Assembly (NCBI RefSeq): GCF_949628215.1
Contig: NC_134311.1
Location: forward strand, 64,216,205-64,280,204
Length of the DNA: 64,000 bases
From: Phalacrocorax aristotelis
Taxonomy: Eukaryota > Chordata > Aves > Suliformes > Phalacrocoracidae
Direction of reading: 5' to 3'
Each line of letters begins with the position of its first letter. The stretch's first letter is position 1. The translations under genes and the position numbers were made by a program. Under the pieces are notes generated by a model. That model was not told where the DNA came from, did no database searches, and saw only the letters and a list, made by a program, of their open reading frames with translations. This document shows positions 52,105 through 64,000 of this stretch, in pieces.

Positions 52105-53886
52105 GTAACATTAAATAGTACAAAAATTGTATTAAAATAACTATTTTAAAGCTGTTTTATAAAAACTTGGGTTGGATTAAAACCACAGACTATATAGACT
52201 GTGAATGAAGCTATACTAATATGGTCTAGCAAACCTCCCCCACTGAATGAATCATGTTTGCAAGTTTTACTGTCTGATAAACGCTACAGCAGTACCCACA
52301 AAACAACACAGGAGAAGTCAGCTATAATTTCAGCGTCACAGTGGCTTGATCATTGTCCTCAAACTTGTTGATTTGTGCATCAGCCTTTCATCCAACCAAC
52401 TCTCTCCCTGCACACACACTGATGCTCGAAAACCCTCCCCTTTTCTGCCTAGCTGCTGCAGCTACTGCACTTAGTCTCCCTAGGATCTCTATCTCTACCC
52501 AGCTGAGGTTAAGTGCATACTTTAATGTCTTTGTGCATATTTGTGAAGTAGGACCATATATCTTCTGACCCTAAAGTAAGGGGAGTAAAGGTAATGCCAG
52601 CAGTGGGGTGAGAGGTATGTACAATCAGGCAAATATGGTCAAGTCACCCTGGCTGCTACTCTGCCATTAACAGGGAGCTAAAAAAGGAGGTCTGGGAAGG
52701 AGGGGCTCACCATGGCTCTCCTCATTCCCTGTAGGTTGCTCTGAAGCTGCAGTGACATTACTCTGATTCAGTGCACAGGGGCACTGGTTCTCTATGCTGC
52801 TCTAAACTACAGCTAACCTCAGCTTGACAGAGAGAGGTGGTCTCTTTCATCTGCTCTCTTTGAGGCAGGCAAACCTAAAAGAGCCTCTGTTTGTTGTGCA
52901 GACTTAATAAAATGCTCTGGCTTAATCGCTGCTCTCAAGAGGAAATTCAGTCTGATTCACCTAATGAATATCAAGTAAATCCTAAGACTTTGACCTATGG
53001 CATAAATGGGATTTTAGTGTACGGGACAAGATGCTTGCTAATGCTTTTGCATAAATCTGCATTGCATTTTTTGCAGTAAGACACCCCGTGCAACATTTCT
53101 GATCCATGCATGTTATTCTTTACTATCTTTGCCTACTTGGAGGATGACATGTAGATGTGCTTAAACCTATCTAATTTAACACTCTTGTGGTTTAATTTTT
53201 CACTTTGTCTTATTGTCTGCCTTTGTTTTTTCTTGACAGTGTACCTGCAGGAAATATTTTCCTGTTGCATGCATTTTGTCATCCCCAGCAACCTGTTGTA
53301 CAAACTGTCAGCAGCTGGAACTCCTCATAATTTTTTTTTTCTCATTGCTGTTCTTCAGGTAGTCTTTTCTGCTTGTAACACATTTCGCAGCAAGTATGAT
53401 CAGGCCTTCAGTAAAAGAAGGTGCAATGCCTGCTTTCCAAAGCCAAATTCTTCTCATTTAAACAACTGAAACTCTGTGGATCTGTTGAATTTTATGGAGT
53501 CCTTTCTTTGGGTTTTTTTTCTTGTTGTTTTGGTTTTTTGTTTTGTTTTTTTTTACTAGAACAAAACAGAACTTACACTGTAGTAAATGCAATAATAAAC
53601 CATGTTGCATGGGAAAGTATCTCTGCTCTATTTCAGCTTCCTATTTAAACAGCTGTAACCGTGTTTTACAGAAGGGCACTAACCACCTTCTTAGTGAGGA
53701 CAGGCAGGCCTTACAAAGAGGAGATGTTGTGGTTGTTCCAATTTCCTGAGAAAGTTTAGTGGCAACATCGGTGATCAGTGGAAAAAAAGTTTCCCATCCA
53801 AATGAACAGAGATAAATGCCCCACACTGAAATTCAGGGAGACTGAATGACATCATGGACATCTCTAATTCAGGTATTGCAGAGTTT

Positions 53887-53904
53887 AAAAAAAAAAAAAA
53901 AAAA
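53887..53904. repeat. Poly(A) run of 18
   Basis: Uninterrupted A18. No recognisable retrocopy lies directly upstream and no target-site duplication was seen, so it is treated as a simple repeat. Confidence 0.9.
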
Positions 53905-54742
53905 GTATTGTGATTCAAGGAAATAAATTCAGGGAGTATACGTTTGGGAGCCAAATGTGACTTGGTGTGTTTGAGATTCCCTTTTTTCTCTTTCAAAGAA
54001 GAAAGTACTGCTATTAGGTAACTTAGGCTCCGACTGGATTTTTAGGTGCTTTGTTCTAAATTTCCACTGGAGAATGAGAAATATAAGCTATTTTCTTATA
54101 CCTGGGCACTCCAGTCTGCCTAGGCACCAAAACGAGCTGTCTGGATATACCCCAGTTTTAACCACTGAAGCTGCTCCACCTTTCTGAACACTGTATTTCA
54201 GGGGAAAAAAACAAAAAGTTGCTTTTCTGAAGTAGACTCTAGCCTGGAACTGCATTGCAGAGAGGAAACTAGAACTGTTTGTGTATGGTTAATTTGCAAG
54301 TGGTATAGAAGAAGAATTACAGAATCCTATTTGCTAAATATACCTTCAGGTCTGCTGAATAGACTAAAGCTGTTTCTGCAACCATGCTAACTTTCTGCTG
54401 AGTATGTGAAAAGGGTTCCTGCTCCTTAGTCCTGAATCAAAGTCAGAGAAATGAGGCTTACTGTCTGCCAACAACATAGAATAAAGGTTTTCAGTTTACT
54501 ACTTTAATGTGGCCAGCGGCCAGTCAGCCACCAAATTTTGCTTGTTATTTTAATATTAACATTATTTTAACAAAGCACTCATAACAGTAACTATTGTTGT
54601 ATGTTTCAGTGAAGAAATCTTTTAGAGACTGTCTTCCAAAATAGTCTTATATAACAGGAGATTAATCTCTTCCAAAATTTCAATATTTACTGAGGTCTTA
54701 ATGCTTCACAGTGAAACTCCTAGTGAGTCTTACCCTGGTAGC

Positions 54743-54810
54743 TTCATAGAATACTGTGACTTGGAAAAAAACTTAGTTATGATATGTCATCTGCAACACC
54801 TGGCAGGGAA
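54743..54810 (-). repeat. Possible highly diverged CR1 3' end
   Basis: Read on the plus strand, 'ttcatagaatactgtgacttgga' equivalents, then 'gatatgtcatctgcaacacctggcagggaa', loosely follow the reverse-complement CR1 layout: tcatagaat, then ttggaa, then gatcatctagtccaac, then gcaggga. The order and spacing fit but many positions differ, so this is weak. Confidence 0.3.
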
Positions 54811-57800
54811 AAATTTATTTCAAAGTCTTGGTAGTTTTGCCATTTTGCAAGGCACTCTTTGCTGATTCTGGAGCAAGTATTCAACTTCCATTATTTTTTC
54901 ATATCAGCTCTGGAAGGTAACAATAAATTAAAATCTACAGATATTTTTTTTCTCTTAGCCCATTTAAACACGTGAGGCTGTTCCCAGTTTGTAGTTTTTA
55001 AGTGATCTTTTAGCATTGTACTAATAAAAAAAAATAGACTGTAACCCTTTCCTGAACTTTTAAATAAAGTTGCCTTTAAACTTATCTTAAATAAACTTAG
55101 CTTAAACTAAACTTGAATACCCTTCCAATTGCAGTCACAGTCAACAGAAACAATTGACTATAGTGACTAGAATAAAGAGGAAATAATATCAACAACTCAC
55201 ATGTATTTAACTATAAAACTACCTTGAAGATAAATTTTCAGAAAGAATCTTGCATATATCTTATTAAAAACCCCAAATAGTCACATAAAATTCCTATCTA
55301 AAAGGAAGACCCTATACTTTAACTGTTCTCTGTTTTTGTGTTCAATAATTAGTTTCTTTTCATCCAAGGATATGAAATTACACTTAAGGACAGTGTAGGG
55401 ATCGCACAGAAAGCAGCCATTGCTGTGAGAACAATGTTTTCCTTTACCCATGAAAAAGAATCACAACCCATAACTGTGCATGCAGGTTATGATCTAGTCC
55501 ACACTAGAGGCAGAAATACCAATATACTCCTGAATATTGCCTATTTAAAATGTTTTTGTTGTAAATGTAACTGGAAGTTGACAATGGTCCCCAGTCCCAG
55601 TATAAGTGACCTGCATTATATTATTTGTGTTATAGTCAAGTGTGCTAAGGTACAGCTGTATGGGCAACTGTCCTCTGAGGCCTTCTTGGAGACAAGATGT
55701 GTATCTCTTGAGCCTACCCTACTGAGGAAATTTTTAAAGAAATAAATATTGTATGTGCCAAAAGTGCTTTTTGTAGGCAAGTTTATTTATCCATTGGTTG
55801 GGGAAACCCACCCTGAGGGTGAATAGGAGGAATAGCCATGTGAGACCACTGTAGCAGGTCCAGGGACAGAAAACAGTCCCAAGCCTGTATTTGATGTTAA
55901 ACTTTGTAAAGTGATCAGTTAAAATGCTCAGTGAGCACAGAATTGGGCTTTAACTTAGAAATATTTGTGAAAGTAAGCAGTCTCTTCCAGGGCTGCACAG
56001 TTCTCCCTGTTGCACATTTATAGCCAGCCTATCTCTTTCTTGTGAAAAATGGTAAAATTAAACAGGTAGAAAACTGTTTAAGAGAACCCAAAAGGATGTC
56101 GCTTAGGTGCAAAGGAGAAAATCTGACTGATTAAATTCTAAACACAGTGGACTTGGAGAGGTTTTTTAACTGATTACATTAAGTTTTAGGATTTCTCAGT
56201 GTCCACAGATCAGACTCGAGATTACAGGGAAAGAGAGTAAGGACTTTGAGCCAAGTGACTCACAATGTGTTTCTCTGTGGTGATACAGCATCACAAAAGA
56301 GCAGTGAAACTACTAATCATCAAAGATATTAAAAAAGCAGCATATCTTTTCATAAACTTGTTTTACTGTTTGATTCTTAAGCAAGCTACTGTGCACGCTA
56401 ATTAAATTCACTTAAAGATATATAACAAGTTCTTTACATGAACATGGCAGAGCTTAGAGGGATGTGACAGTGCTATAAACTGGCCAACAAACTCCTTTAA
56501 AACAAATGAAAACAATAACTTGGAAAATTAAATTTAACATGAATTTTCATCTACAGTGAGGAGACAAATGGAAAGTCTGGATAGGGATTACTAGCAAACT
56601 TCAGTGCAAGACGTAAAGGGCATCCAGTTAGTTTAACAGAAGGTAGGCTCAGAACAAATTATCAGTTTTTTTCATGCAGTGTATTGGGACTCCTTGCTTA
56701 CAGCTGTTATGGATACTAAAATTCTGTGTAGTCTCAGAGGAGTGTAGGAGGACTGATGGACAAGCAACAGAATACAATGTTGTGGAAGGGATGTAACATC
56801 TGACCCGATCCCTAACCCACTTGGGTTTGAAAGATGCTTAGGCAAAATGTTGTGTATGTTTGCACTCTTACATTCTTTTCTAGGTATCCCTAAACAAATG
56901 CTACAGGCTTAGGTGGTTCCTTAGACTGAAAACACACACTAGTTTCATGTTTTATAATGTCTCAAATATGATTAGGAAAATGCAAGTTAAGATTTACCTT
57001 ATCATGCATGTGAGGCACGAGCAGCTAGGCCTTTTAAAAAATAAACAAGCAAAAGCCTTGCATCCATAATAACGCCAAAGATTCCCTTATCACAACCATC
57101 TTTGATAGAAATGAGATCATGCTTTTTTTATAGGTACTTCATTTTTATGCCCTATAATTTTTCTAGAAGGAAAATAATACTGGCTACTTTTTATACAAGA
57201 TTCTTCTTTCTTTGTAGGGAAGAAGGACTGGGGCCTGGAGTTTTCCTTGAAAGGATACAACGTTACCTCCCTGCTACCTGTTACTTCATAAACTGGGTAG
57301 TTTTCCTCAGAGGCATATGGAACTGAAATGCCTTCAACGAGTGGTCTAATCCATATTAGATATTCCCTTAGTTCAGTATAAAGAGTCAGTATCTACTATT
57401 AGATGCCAGCTATACACTCAGAGTCAAGCACAACAAGCTATCTTTTCTGGATGCACCTGGTGATGCAAATAACATGGCTGAGCCCAGAATGCCCAGCACA
57501 GAAGTAGAGAGGTCAGCACAAGAGGTACTGTCTTGGTGCTCAGGCTTCTTCAGCAGATCAGGAGGCATGTAAAAGGGAACAACCTCTCTCCCTGCTCCCC
57601 CTATCTCTAAACTTTAAAGTAAGGTACTGCAGTTACCTATGCAAGCATTGTAGTGCTAGAAAAAAAAACCAGGCAAGAACATTTACATTCCAGTGAGGGC
57701 TCTCAGTTGGCCAGGTGGACAGATAGGCACTACAGCATTTGGTACGGCTGAGATATCTGCTTAGCCCTATGTTCTCTGTTCTGTGTTGCTGCAAGGTTTG

Positions 57801-58666
57801 GGATCAGAACCTTCTATACATGTTTAGGGATTTATTTTTTGTGTGTGGGTCTCCTTTCATAAAATAGTTAATATAACTGAAACAGTTTTCAGTTTAGGTT
57901 TATACTCTAACTTCTTAAAACTGAAGAAATGAAGAGACCCTGGACAACATTTAGTGGCATTCATAATTATGTTTAAAGTCATAGAATTATTCCTAATATG
58001 GAAAGACATCATAGCTATAAACCAAGTCTTACAATTATGCATTAATGTTTTCAATGGGTTTGCCTCCAGAGAATGTTAATTTTTTCATGATTAACCAGCA
58101 AAGAACAGTACTGTTTCTTTGAGAAGAAATACCAAATATATCCTCCAAGACACCTTATTTCTGAAGCAAAATCAGCAGTAGCCTGATACATCTGATACAT
58201 TTCAGAGAGGAAATGTGAAAGCTGCATACTGTTAAAGAAGCCCTCTTCTTCCAGAAACCTTGACACCCTCACATCCTACTCGTGTAAAGCATTATAGAGA
58301 AGGTTTCTACTTTATCCTCATGGCCAGTCCTGGTGACAGTATGCCCTTTCTGTGGCCCTGTAAAACATGGGAGAGTCTTCCCACACCTGATCCATAGGAG
58401 GAGGTCATTGCCCTTGAAAATCATTCCTCTGGTTACCCTTTTTTTGTAAAATGCTCTAACAGAAGAACAGCACTTTGGAACAGAAAGATTTCTGTGTTTT
58501 CTGTGTCTGGATATCCAGTATACAAGATATGAGAAAGCAGCAGCAGAAACTCATCATGATCTCAGATAACACCAAATATAAATGGTACAGTTTTAAATAT
58601 TTCTGAATCCAAAGAAACTCGGCCATTGTTACCCAAGTTTCCAGATACTAATTCCAATGGTATACA

Positions 58667-59257
58667 TGCTAGTTTTGGCTGGGGTAGAGTTAGTTTTCTT
58701 CATAGTATCTAGTATGGAGCCATGGTTTGGATTTGAGCTGGAAACAGCGTTTGTAATACAGGGATGTTTTAGTTATTACTGAGCAGGGCTTACACAGAGT
58801 CAAGGCCTTTTCTGCTCCTCATCCCACCCCACCAGCGAGTAGCTGGGGGTGCACAAGGAGCTGGGAGGGGACACAGCCGGGACAGCTGACCCCAACTGGC
58901 CAACGGGACATTCCATACCATATGGCATCATGCTCAGCATATAAAGCTGGGGGAAGAAAGAGGAAGGGGGGGACATTCAGAGTGATGGCCTTTGTATTCT
59001 CAAGTAACCGGTATGCTTGATGGACCCCTGCTTTCCTGGAGATGGCTGAATGCCTGCCTGCCCATGGGAAGGAGTGAAGGAATTCCTTATTTTGTTTTGC
59101 TTGCATGTGCAGCTTTTGCTTTACCTGTTAAACTGTATTTATCTCAACTCACAAGTTTTCTCATTTTCTCTTCCAATTCTCTCTCTCATCCTACCAAAGG
59201 GGGAGTGAGTAGGCAGCTATGTGGTGCTTAGTTGCCAGCTGGGGTTAAACCACAACA
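58667..59257 (+). mobile_element. Solo LTR of an avian endogenous retrovirus
   Basis: About 591 bases starting TG and ending CA. I recognise this as an LTR type abundant in bird genomes from several blocks. The 5' part has 'tagttttggctggggtagag' (58670-58689) and 'acacagagtcaaggcctttt' (58792-58811). Further on come 'gggacacagccgggacagct' (58867-58886) and 'catgctcagcatataaagct' (58929-58948), and the 3' end has 'ctggggttaaaccacaaca' (59239-59257). A TATAAA box at 58940-58945 fits the U3 promoter and sets the plus orientation. No gag, pol or env sequence, primer-binding site or second LTR was recognised around it, so it is a solo LTR left by LTR-LTR recombination. No perfect target-site duplication is visible; flanking 'gtata' and 'gtgta' match at four of five positions only if the start is shifted by two bases. 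The family is probably ERVL-like, but the name is uncertain. Confidence 0.88.
58940..58945 (+). promoter_or_regulatory. TATA box of the LTR
   Basis: TATAAA within the solo LTR at the position expected for the U3 core promoter, about 270 bases from its start. Transcription would start some 25-30 bases downstream and run to the right, towards the CR1 cluster. Present activity is unknown. Confidence 0.6.
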
Positions 59258-61335
59258 GTGTAATTTCTAATTTTATTGCAATATCTAATAGCCAGTACAA
59301 CTGCAGTTCAGTTTAATGAGGTTCTTGAAGGACATATCAAAACTCTGACAAATAGAATAATATGAGCTCGTCAAAAATGTCTCTCAGTGTATAAACCAGT
59401 ATCCCATAAGAAACCAAACACTTTCCCTGTCTTATTTCTACAAGATGCATCATAAGTCATACACTATCTTTAAGTGTCTGATGTAGAAAATGGTATGCCT
59501 GCCATGATTTTAAGAGAGATTTTTCTGGAGAAATGCAGACTTTGGTTGATTGCCATGTTTAGGGGCTCTTCACTTTTTATTTCTGAGACTGCAATAATCC
59601 TTTGTTTCTTACAGGCTGGCTCTAGGGGTCCCCTCCACTCTTCTACATGTATGAAGAAGTTGTCATCCTGTCCATTCAACTGACCTTTCTCTAGCTGCAA
59701 GTGACTGACCCCCAAACTATTCAAGGATATCTTTGTCATCGTCACATCTGACAAGAAATGAGGATAGAAAGTCAGTGAAGTGTTCCAGCAATCAGAGGTC
59801 TTCACAGCTTGCAGAACAACAAATCCTCTGCTGACGGGATGGCAGGTGTTTGAAGATCAAACTGGAGGCATCACAAACACGGATGCTCAAGCAGCAGCAA
59901 CTGTCTTACACCGTTGAAAGATCAAGCCGAGGCAAGCAAAGGCTGCTCTCCAGCTGTAAATGGGCATTCATCAAAAAAACACCTTGGTCACCCCAGTGAA
60001 CCCTGTGACTGGGAGGGGGTTAAACATAAACATTTATAAGATGTAGACATACAGACAGCTTCCATGAGGACTGGAAGATTTGGTCGTTTAGTCTGATTTG
60101 TTTCTGATATATTGCTTCAACATCCCGAGTTGCAGAAGCAGAAAGGCTACTTTGAGGCAATGGTAGGTCAACATATTAGCACCTTTCTTGTTCATATGAG
60201 TATGTCTTCCTGATGGTTATTTTTCTTATTCCTCAGTAGAGGTTACTCATGCCCTCATTTCCTTAATATTCTTCAAAGAACACCTTGCTTGGACTTCAGG
60301 TCTTTTCTCAAGATTTAGGTCTTTCATGGTATTTGTGAATTTTCTTGTAGCAAGTGGTATCATAGTTTAAACATGAGTTTGGTAAAGCACTTGTGCAGTT
60401 GTAGTTGGCTTAAAATAAATTTTTTTCACTCATGTCAATAGCTACAGCACTGAAAATATCATCACTTCTATAGTGAATCTACAGTTATCTTACAATAAAA
60501 TACCTCATAAAATTTATTTGGGATATTGTTTACTACTCTCTCTAGTTAATGAACAGAGCATAGCACAGATTATAATTATCAGATCTGTATGTCTTTACAA
60601 AACTAGAAAACTTTTGACTGATTTCTTTAAATGTGAAGAACAGACATCTGTCTGGGACTCATGAATAATATTGAGATTCAAGATGCAGGAATTTACTTAT
60701 TACTCAACTTTGTTTTGTGAACTTATATTTCTCTACATTATTACAATCAGATGAAGGCATAATCTATCTGTGAAGTAGGATTAATTGTCACTTGTGGCAC
60801 TAATATGGGGGAAGAGATGTTACAGCTCTCTTACTTCTGGTGTTTAATATGCATTTGATTAAGATTACATTTATACAACTTCTTAAAATCCATTTACTTG
60901 TATCAAGACACACTTCCATTTTGGTTAATGTTTTCGGTTTTGTTTTTGTTTTTATAATTTCTTTCCTTTGTGCTCTGTGCCTTGTTTTTATTATGAAATA
61001 GTCAAGCTTTGTTTTAAAAAAACCCAAACAATTTCTAGTCACAGATAATGCTGGAGAGGAATCACAGGTTCATGTTAACATCCTACCTTTATGCCAGTAC
61101 TACTTGAGAGGGGTGGTTAAGATGTATATTATACTTTATCTTCTCCATAGTGGTTCAGTAAATGGTTGCAGCAGTGCACTGCACAGCCTGCAGGTACAGC
61201 CATTTCTCTTTATAGTGCCACAAATCTGTGCAGGTGTGTCAAGACAGTGTCTCTAAATTGTGGCACAGATCTCTACTGTTGGCAAAAAAAAATTTAATTG
61301 GAGATGGGAGTCACAAGGAAGTTAAAGTATTAATG
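59258..61335. other. Unique DNA between retroelements, no gene seen
   Basis: No exon recognised. The opposed frames at 59470-59805 (minus, 111 codons) and 59474-59683 (plus) overlap and show no family similarity. Confidence 0.5.
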
Positions 61336-61339
61336 TAGA

Positions 61340-61628
61340 GTCATAGAACCATAAAATGGTTTGGGTTGGAAGGTACCTTTAGAGATCACCTAGTCCAACC
61401 CCCCTGCAGTGAGCAGGGACATCTTCAACTAGATCAGGTTGCTCAAAGCCCCATCCAGCCTGATCTTGAATGTTTCTGGGGATAGGGCCTCCACAGCCTC
61501 TCTGGACAACCTGTTCCAGTGTTTCACCACTATCATTGTAAAAATTTTTTCCCTTATATCCAGTCTAAATCTACCCTCCTTTAATTTAAAACCATTACCC
61601 CTTATCCTATCACAATAGGCCTTCATTA
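61340..61628 (-). mobile_element. CR1 LINE, 3' end with intact ORF2 C-terminus
   Basis: On the minus strand this reads as the end of CR1 ORF2 followed by its 3' UTR. The coding part has an open frame ending at TAG 61429-61431, with recognisable blocks GNGFKLKEGRFRLDIR, VVKHWNRL and a final DGALSNLI. This is the C-terminal tail of the CR1 endonuclease/reverse-transcriptase polyprotein downstream of the polymerase domain. The 3' UTR (61340-61428) shows, in plus-strand reading, 'aaaatggtttgggttggaagg' (61353-61373), the 'atcacctagtccaacccccctgcagtgagcaggg' equivalent at 61384-61417, and a terminal TCATAGAA unit at 61341-61348. The copy is severely 5'-truncated. About 60 ORF2 codons without stop or frameshift suggest it is younger than the other CR1 copies here. 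It abuts a TA microsatellite on its truncated side. Confidence 0.95.
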
Positions 61629-61633
61629 CAGTC

Positions 61634-61700
61634 CATATATATATACACAAACTTTATACATTATACTATATACATATGTATATATATAGGTGTATATATA
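61634..61700. repeat. TA/TATG-rich microsatellite
   Basis: Interrupted TA repeats next to the 5' truncation point of the minus-strand CR1. A+T-rich simple DNA is a usual place for such junctions. Confidence 0.75.
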
Positions 61701-62564
61701 AAAAGTATACTTCATTATGCCTGCCAGTAGAAACATAGTTCTTGGCAGATTAGTATAAACATAGTACAATTGCTAAACCCCTTAAAATAGAAAATACACT
61801 AGTGCGTTTACATACAGTATAGGAAACTTCTATTTATAGCTTTATACTTAGATAGCTTATATGTGCTGCAGCAGGTAGGACCATAATATATCTCAAAGAA
61901 GTCTCTAGAGCTGGGAGCTTTAAAAAGCAAGCTTGGAGGGTGGAACTTTCCAAAAGGTTTTTTGTTCTTCTTCAACAGTGGTGAAAGGCCAGTTTATTGA
62001 GGGCCCTTTTTCAGAAGCAGAAACTTATGATTATGGAAGTCCTGTGTTTTAATTTCTTCTTATGATAATATTTGGATTCCTGCATGTGCTTATTTTGAGG
62101 GTTTGTGAGAGTATTTGAATATCTTTCATGTAAAATTATCATCAGTATCAAAGTAGTACTTGTGCTGCTTCTGAAATTTTCTGCAGTAAGCCTGTTTGGG
62201 CAGCATTTTGCAGTTTGATTTCTCTGATTTTTACTTCTAGATATGCAGTAATTTAGGAGCGGTGCAAGTTTTGTGTTATGACTAAATCCTTTTTATTTTC
62301 CAGAACAAAGAATTTTCAAGGATCTCTCAAATTGCTGCATTTTGTGGAAGATAGAACCCAGAATATTTAAACTTACCCAACAAGAAGCCACAAAACTATG
62401 TTAGATCAAATTTTATGGGTAAAGGTCTAGGTGGGTAAATATTGGATTAAATGCAAAGGGTAGTGGCTAATGGATTGTACTCTACCTGCAAACTGCTAAT
62501 AAGTGGAGAACCATGGGTCTGTCCTGGTATCTATTCCACTTAACAATTTTTAACACAACCAGGG

Positions 62565-63430
62565 GGTAAGGGTACAGTTGCTCCTCAGGCTGGCAGGTGA
62601 CATGAAACACAGAGGACCAGGCGACATGCTGGAGAGCAGGGTTGCCATCCAGAGGGACCGGGACATGCTGGAGTAATTAATGGGCCTTGTACAGTTCAAC
62701 CCAGAAAAATGCCAAATCCTGCCCCTGGGAAGGCAAAGCCCCAGGGAGCCATCCAGGCTGGGCACTGCCTGCTTGGGCAGCAGCTTTCCAGAAAAGTCCC
62801 CAGGGCTCTGAGGACAATAAGCTGCACAGGAGCGGACTTGGAGCTGACAGCAGTGAGGGCCAGCAGCATCCAGCACAGCCAGGAGGTGGAGGGATGTGAT
62901 GATCCCTCTTGACTCTGTACGTCTTAGACTATACCTAGATACCGCACCCTATGGGCTCCCCAGACCAGGAAAGACATTGGCAAACTGGTGCGAGCCCAGT
63001 GGAGGCCCACCAGCATGCTCAGGGGCTGGAGCATCTGACCTGTGAGGAGACCCAGAGTGATGGGACGGCTCTGCCTGGAGAAAGGAAGGCTATGGGGGCA
63101 CCTTGAAGTAGCCTTCTCCTACCTACAACCTACATGTCGGGAAGATGGAACCACGCTTTTGGCAGATTGACAGTAGCATGAGAGACAATGGGCATACATT
63201 GAAACAGAGAAGTAAGGATGGAGGGAAACAGAAACCTTCTTCTCCATGGGGACAGTTCAGAGTGGAACAGGTTGCCCAGAGAGTCTGTGTAGTCTGCAAC
63301 CTCAGAGGTTTTCAAGACCTGGCTTGAGAAAGCCCTGAGCCACATGGTTTGACCTCCTCAGTGATGGTGTCCTCAGTAGGTTGGATTGAAGACCTCCTGA
63401 TATCCTTTCCAGCTTGAATTATTCCATGTT
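62565..63430 (+). mobile_element. CR1 LINE, decayed ORF2 C-terminal half plus 3' UTR
   Basis: The plus strand follows CR1 ORF2 from just before the FADDT region to the 3' end. The first matching blocks are 'gttgccatccagagggacc' (62640-62658) and 'cctgcccctgggaaggcaa' (62718-62736). Next come 'gggctccccagaccaggaaag' (62953-62973), 'aggggctggagcatctgacc' (63022-63041) and 'ctgcctggagaaaggaaggct' (63071-63091). The C-terminal block 'cagagtggaacaggttgccca' equivalent follows at 63258-63278, and finally a 3' UTR ending in a degenerate octamer tail near 63410-63430. It contains stops, frameshifts and internal deletions, so no product is possible. GC-rich coding ancestry explains overlapping frames at 62550-62912. 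It lies opposite to the CR1 about 940 bases to the left. Confidence 0.93.
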
Positions 63431-64000
63431 AGAAGAACAATAGTAAGAGACCTTCATCCTCCCACAAGGAGCAGTGATGTAATGACTGAAGTAGAAGGAA
63501 CTGTTCCACATGGCAGCTTTCCCCTTTCATTAACATCCAAGACAAAGCTTTCACATCGGTCCTTTTCTGTGAACACACAGATGAGACAAAAGGCTCCAGG
63601 AACTGCCTAGTTCCCTGGGCAGTTTGAAAATTTAGTGTATTTTCAAAAGGAGAACTTTGTACAGGAGACTGTATTTTGATGCTTCAGGCTACAATGGCAT
63701 TTCTAAGCATCATTTCAGTGGAAAAATATAATTGCATGAGGGACTGAGGTTTTTTGGATCTCTGATATTTGTACTGAGTATAGATAAATAATGTAATACA
63801 GAATACTAAAATGTTAGTGCCATGAGAATTTGTATCCATATCAGACTGCTGTGAAAGAATGAGTCTTGGGCAAAAACAAATACATAAAATGGTAATTCAG
63901 TATTATTTTATTTTAAAAGCTAATTGAATTACCTGAAAATACATTTTTTATTTTAAATGTAAATATTTTGACACATATGAACTATGCATTTCTGTATATT
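63431..64000. other. A+T-rich DNA to window end, no gene seen
   Basis: Nothing recognisable after the CR1 tail. Composition returns to the A+T-rich background. Confidence 0.55.

Larger units (their letters stand above)
52110..58660. other. Unique DNA, no gene seen
   Basis: Nothing recognisable beyond a possible CR1 tail at 54743-54810 and a poly(A) run at 53887-53904. The 106-codon plus frame at 55425-55745 and the 104-codon one at 53155-53469 show no domain. The latter is F/L/C-rich because of T-rich DNA. Confidence 0.5.

Noticed and set aside
53887..53904. A18 run considered as the tail of a processed retrocopy
   Set aside because: No gene-like sequence upstream and no flanking duplication.
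55425..55745. 106-codon plus frame followed by AATAAA at its stop
   Set aside because: The peptide is unlike any family I know, no acceptor or promoter was found, and AATAAA is frequent in this A+T-rich DNA.
57979..58032. Possible CR1 tail ('tcatagaat' then 'atggaaagac')
   Set aside because: Only short matches in loose order; too diverged to call.
62550..62912. 108-codon minus frame and two plus frames
   Set aside because: All lie inside the GC-rich decayed CR1 ORF2 copy and are remnants or shadows of it.

Overview
The window looks like one stretch of a bird nuclear genome. It is A+T-rich and has no CpG island, no operon-like gene packing and no long coding frame. Its few recognisable repeats are those expected of a sauropsid, specifically avian, genome: truncated CR1 LINEs with the octamer tail built on ATTCTATG, a roughly 590-bp LTR of a type I recognise as common in bird genomes, and very old L2/MIR-type remnants. 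The longest open frames (about 60 to 139 codons) lie on both strands, overlap one another and resemble no family I know. I therefore call no protein-coding gene. Whether the window is intergenic or inside a large intron cannot be told from the sequence.

Layout. Positions 1-41700 are mostly unique A+T-rich DNA with homopolymer runs. This part holds an old sauropsid repeat end (about 3934-4030), a GC-richer block bounded by splice-like signals (7098-7428), a clear MIR/L2-type element on the minus strand (9598-9836), a weaker tail of the same kind (26866-26945), a possible terminal exon ending at twin poly(A) signals (28885-29760), and an L2-like reverse-transcriptase fragment (38251-38403). A CR1 3' end (41728-41819) and an opposite-strand CR1 reverse-transcriptase remnant (42180-42445) follow. 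A long pyrimidine microsatellite (47652-47908) and two splice-bounded exon candidates (50611-50756 and 51968-52104) come next. The right end is repeat-rich: a solo LTR (58667-59257), a minus-strand CR1 with an undamaged ORF2 C-terminus (61340-61628), and a decayed plus-strand CR1 (62565-63430).

Several A+T-rich intervals with clustered homeodomain-type TAATTA sites (near 19.9, 25.2, 39.8-40.3, 50.1-50.5 and 51.6-51.95 kb) are the best candidates for regulatory DNA. Without an alignment this is inference only. I found no tRNA, rRNA, CRISPR array or recognisable microRNA precursor, and no coherent undescribed system. The most useful leads are the paired exon candidates at 50.6-52.1 kb, the TAATTA-rich cluster at 39.8-40.3 kb, and the possible exon containing an L2 fragment at 38.2 kb.
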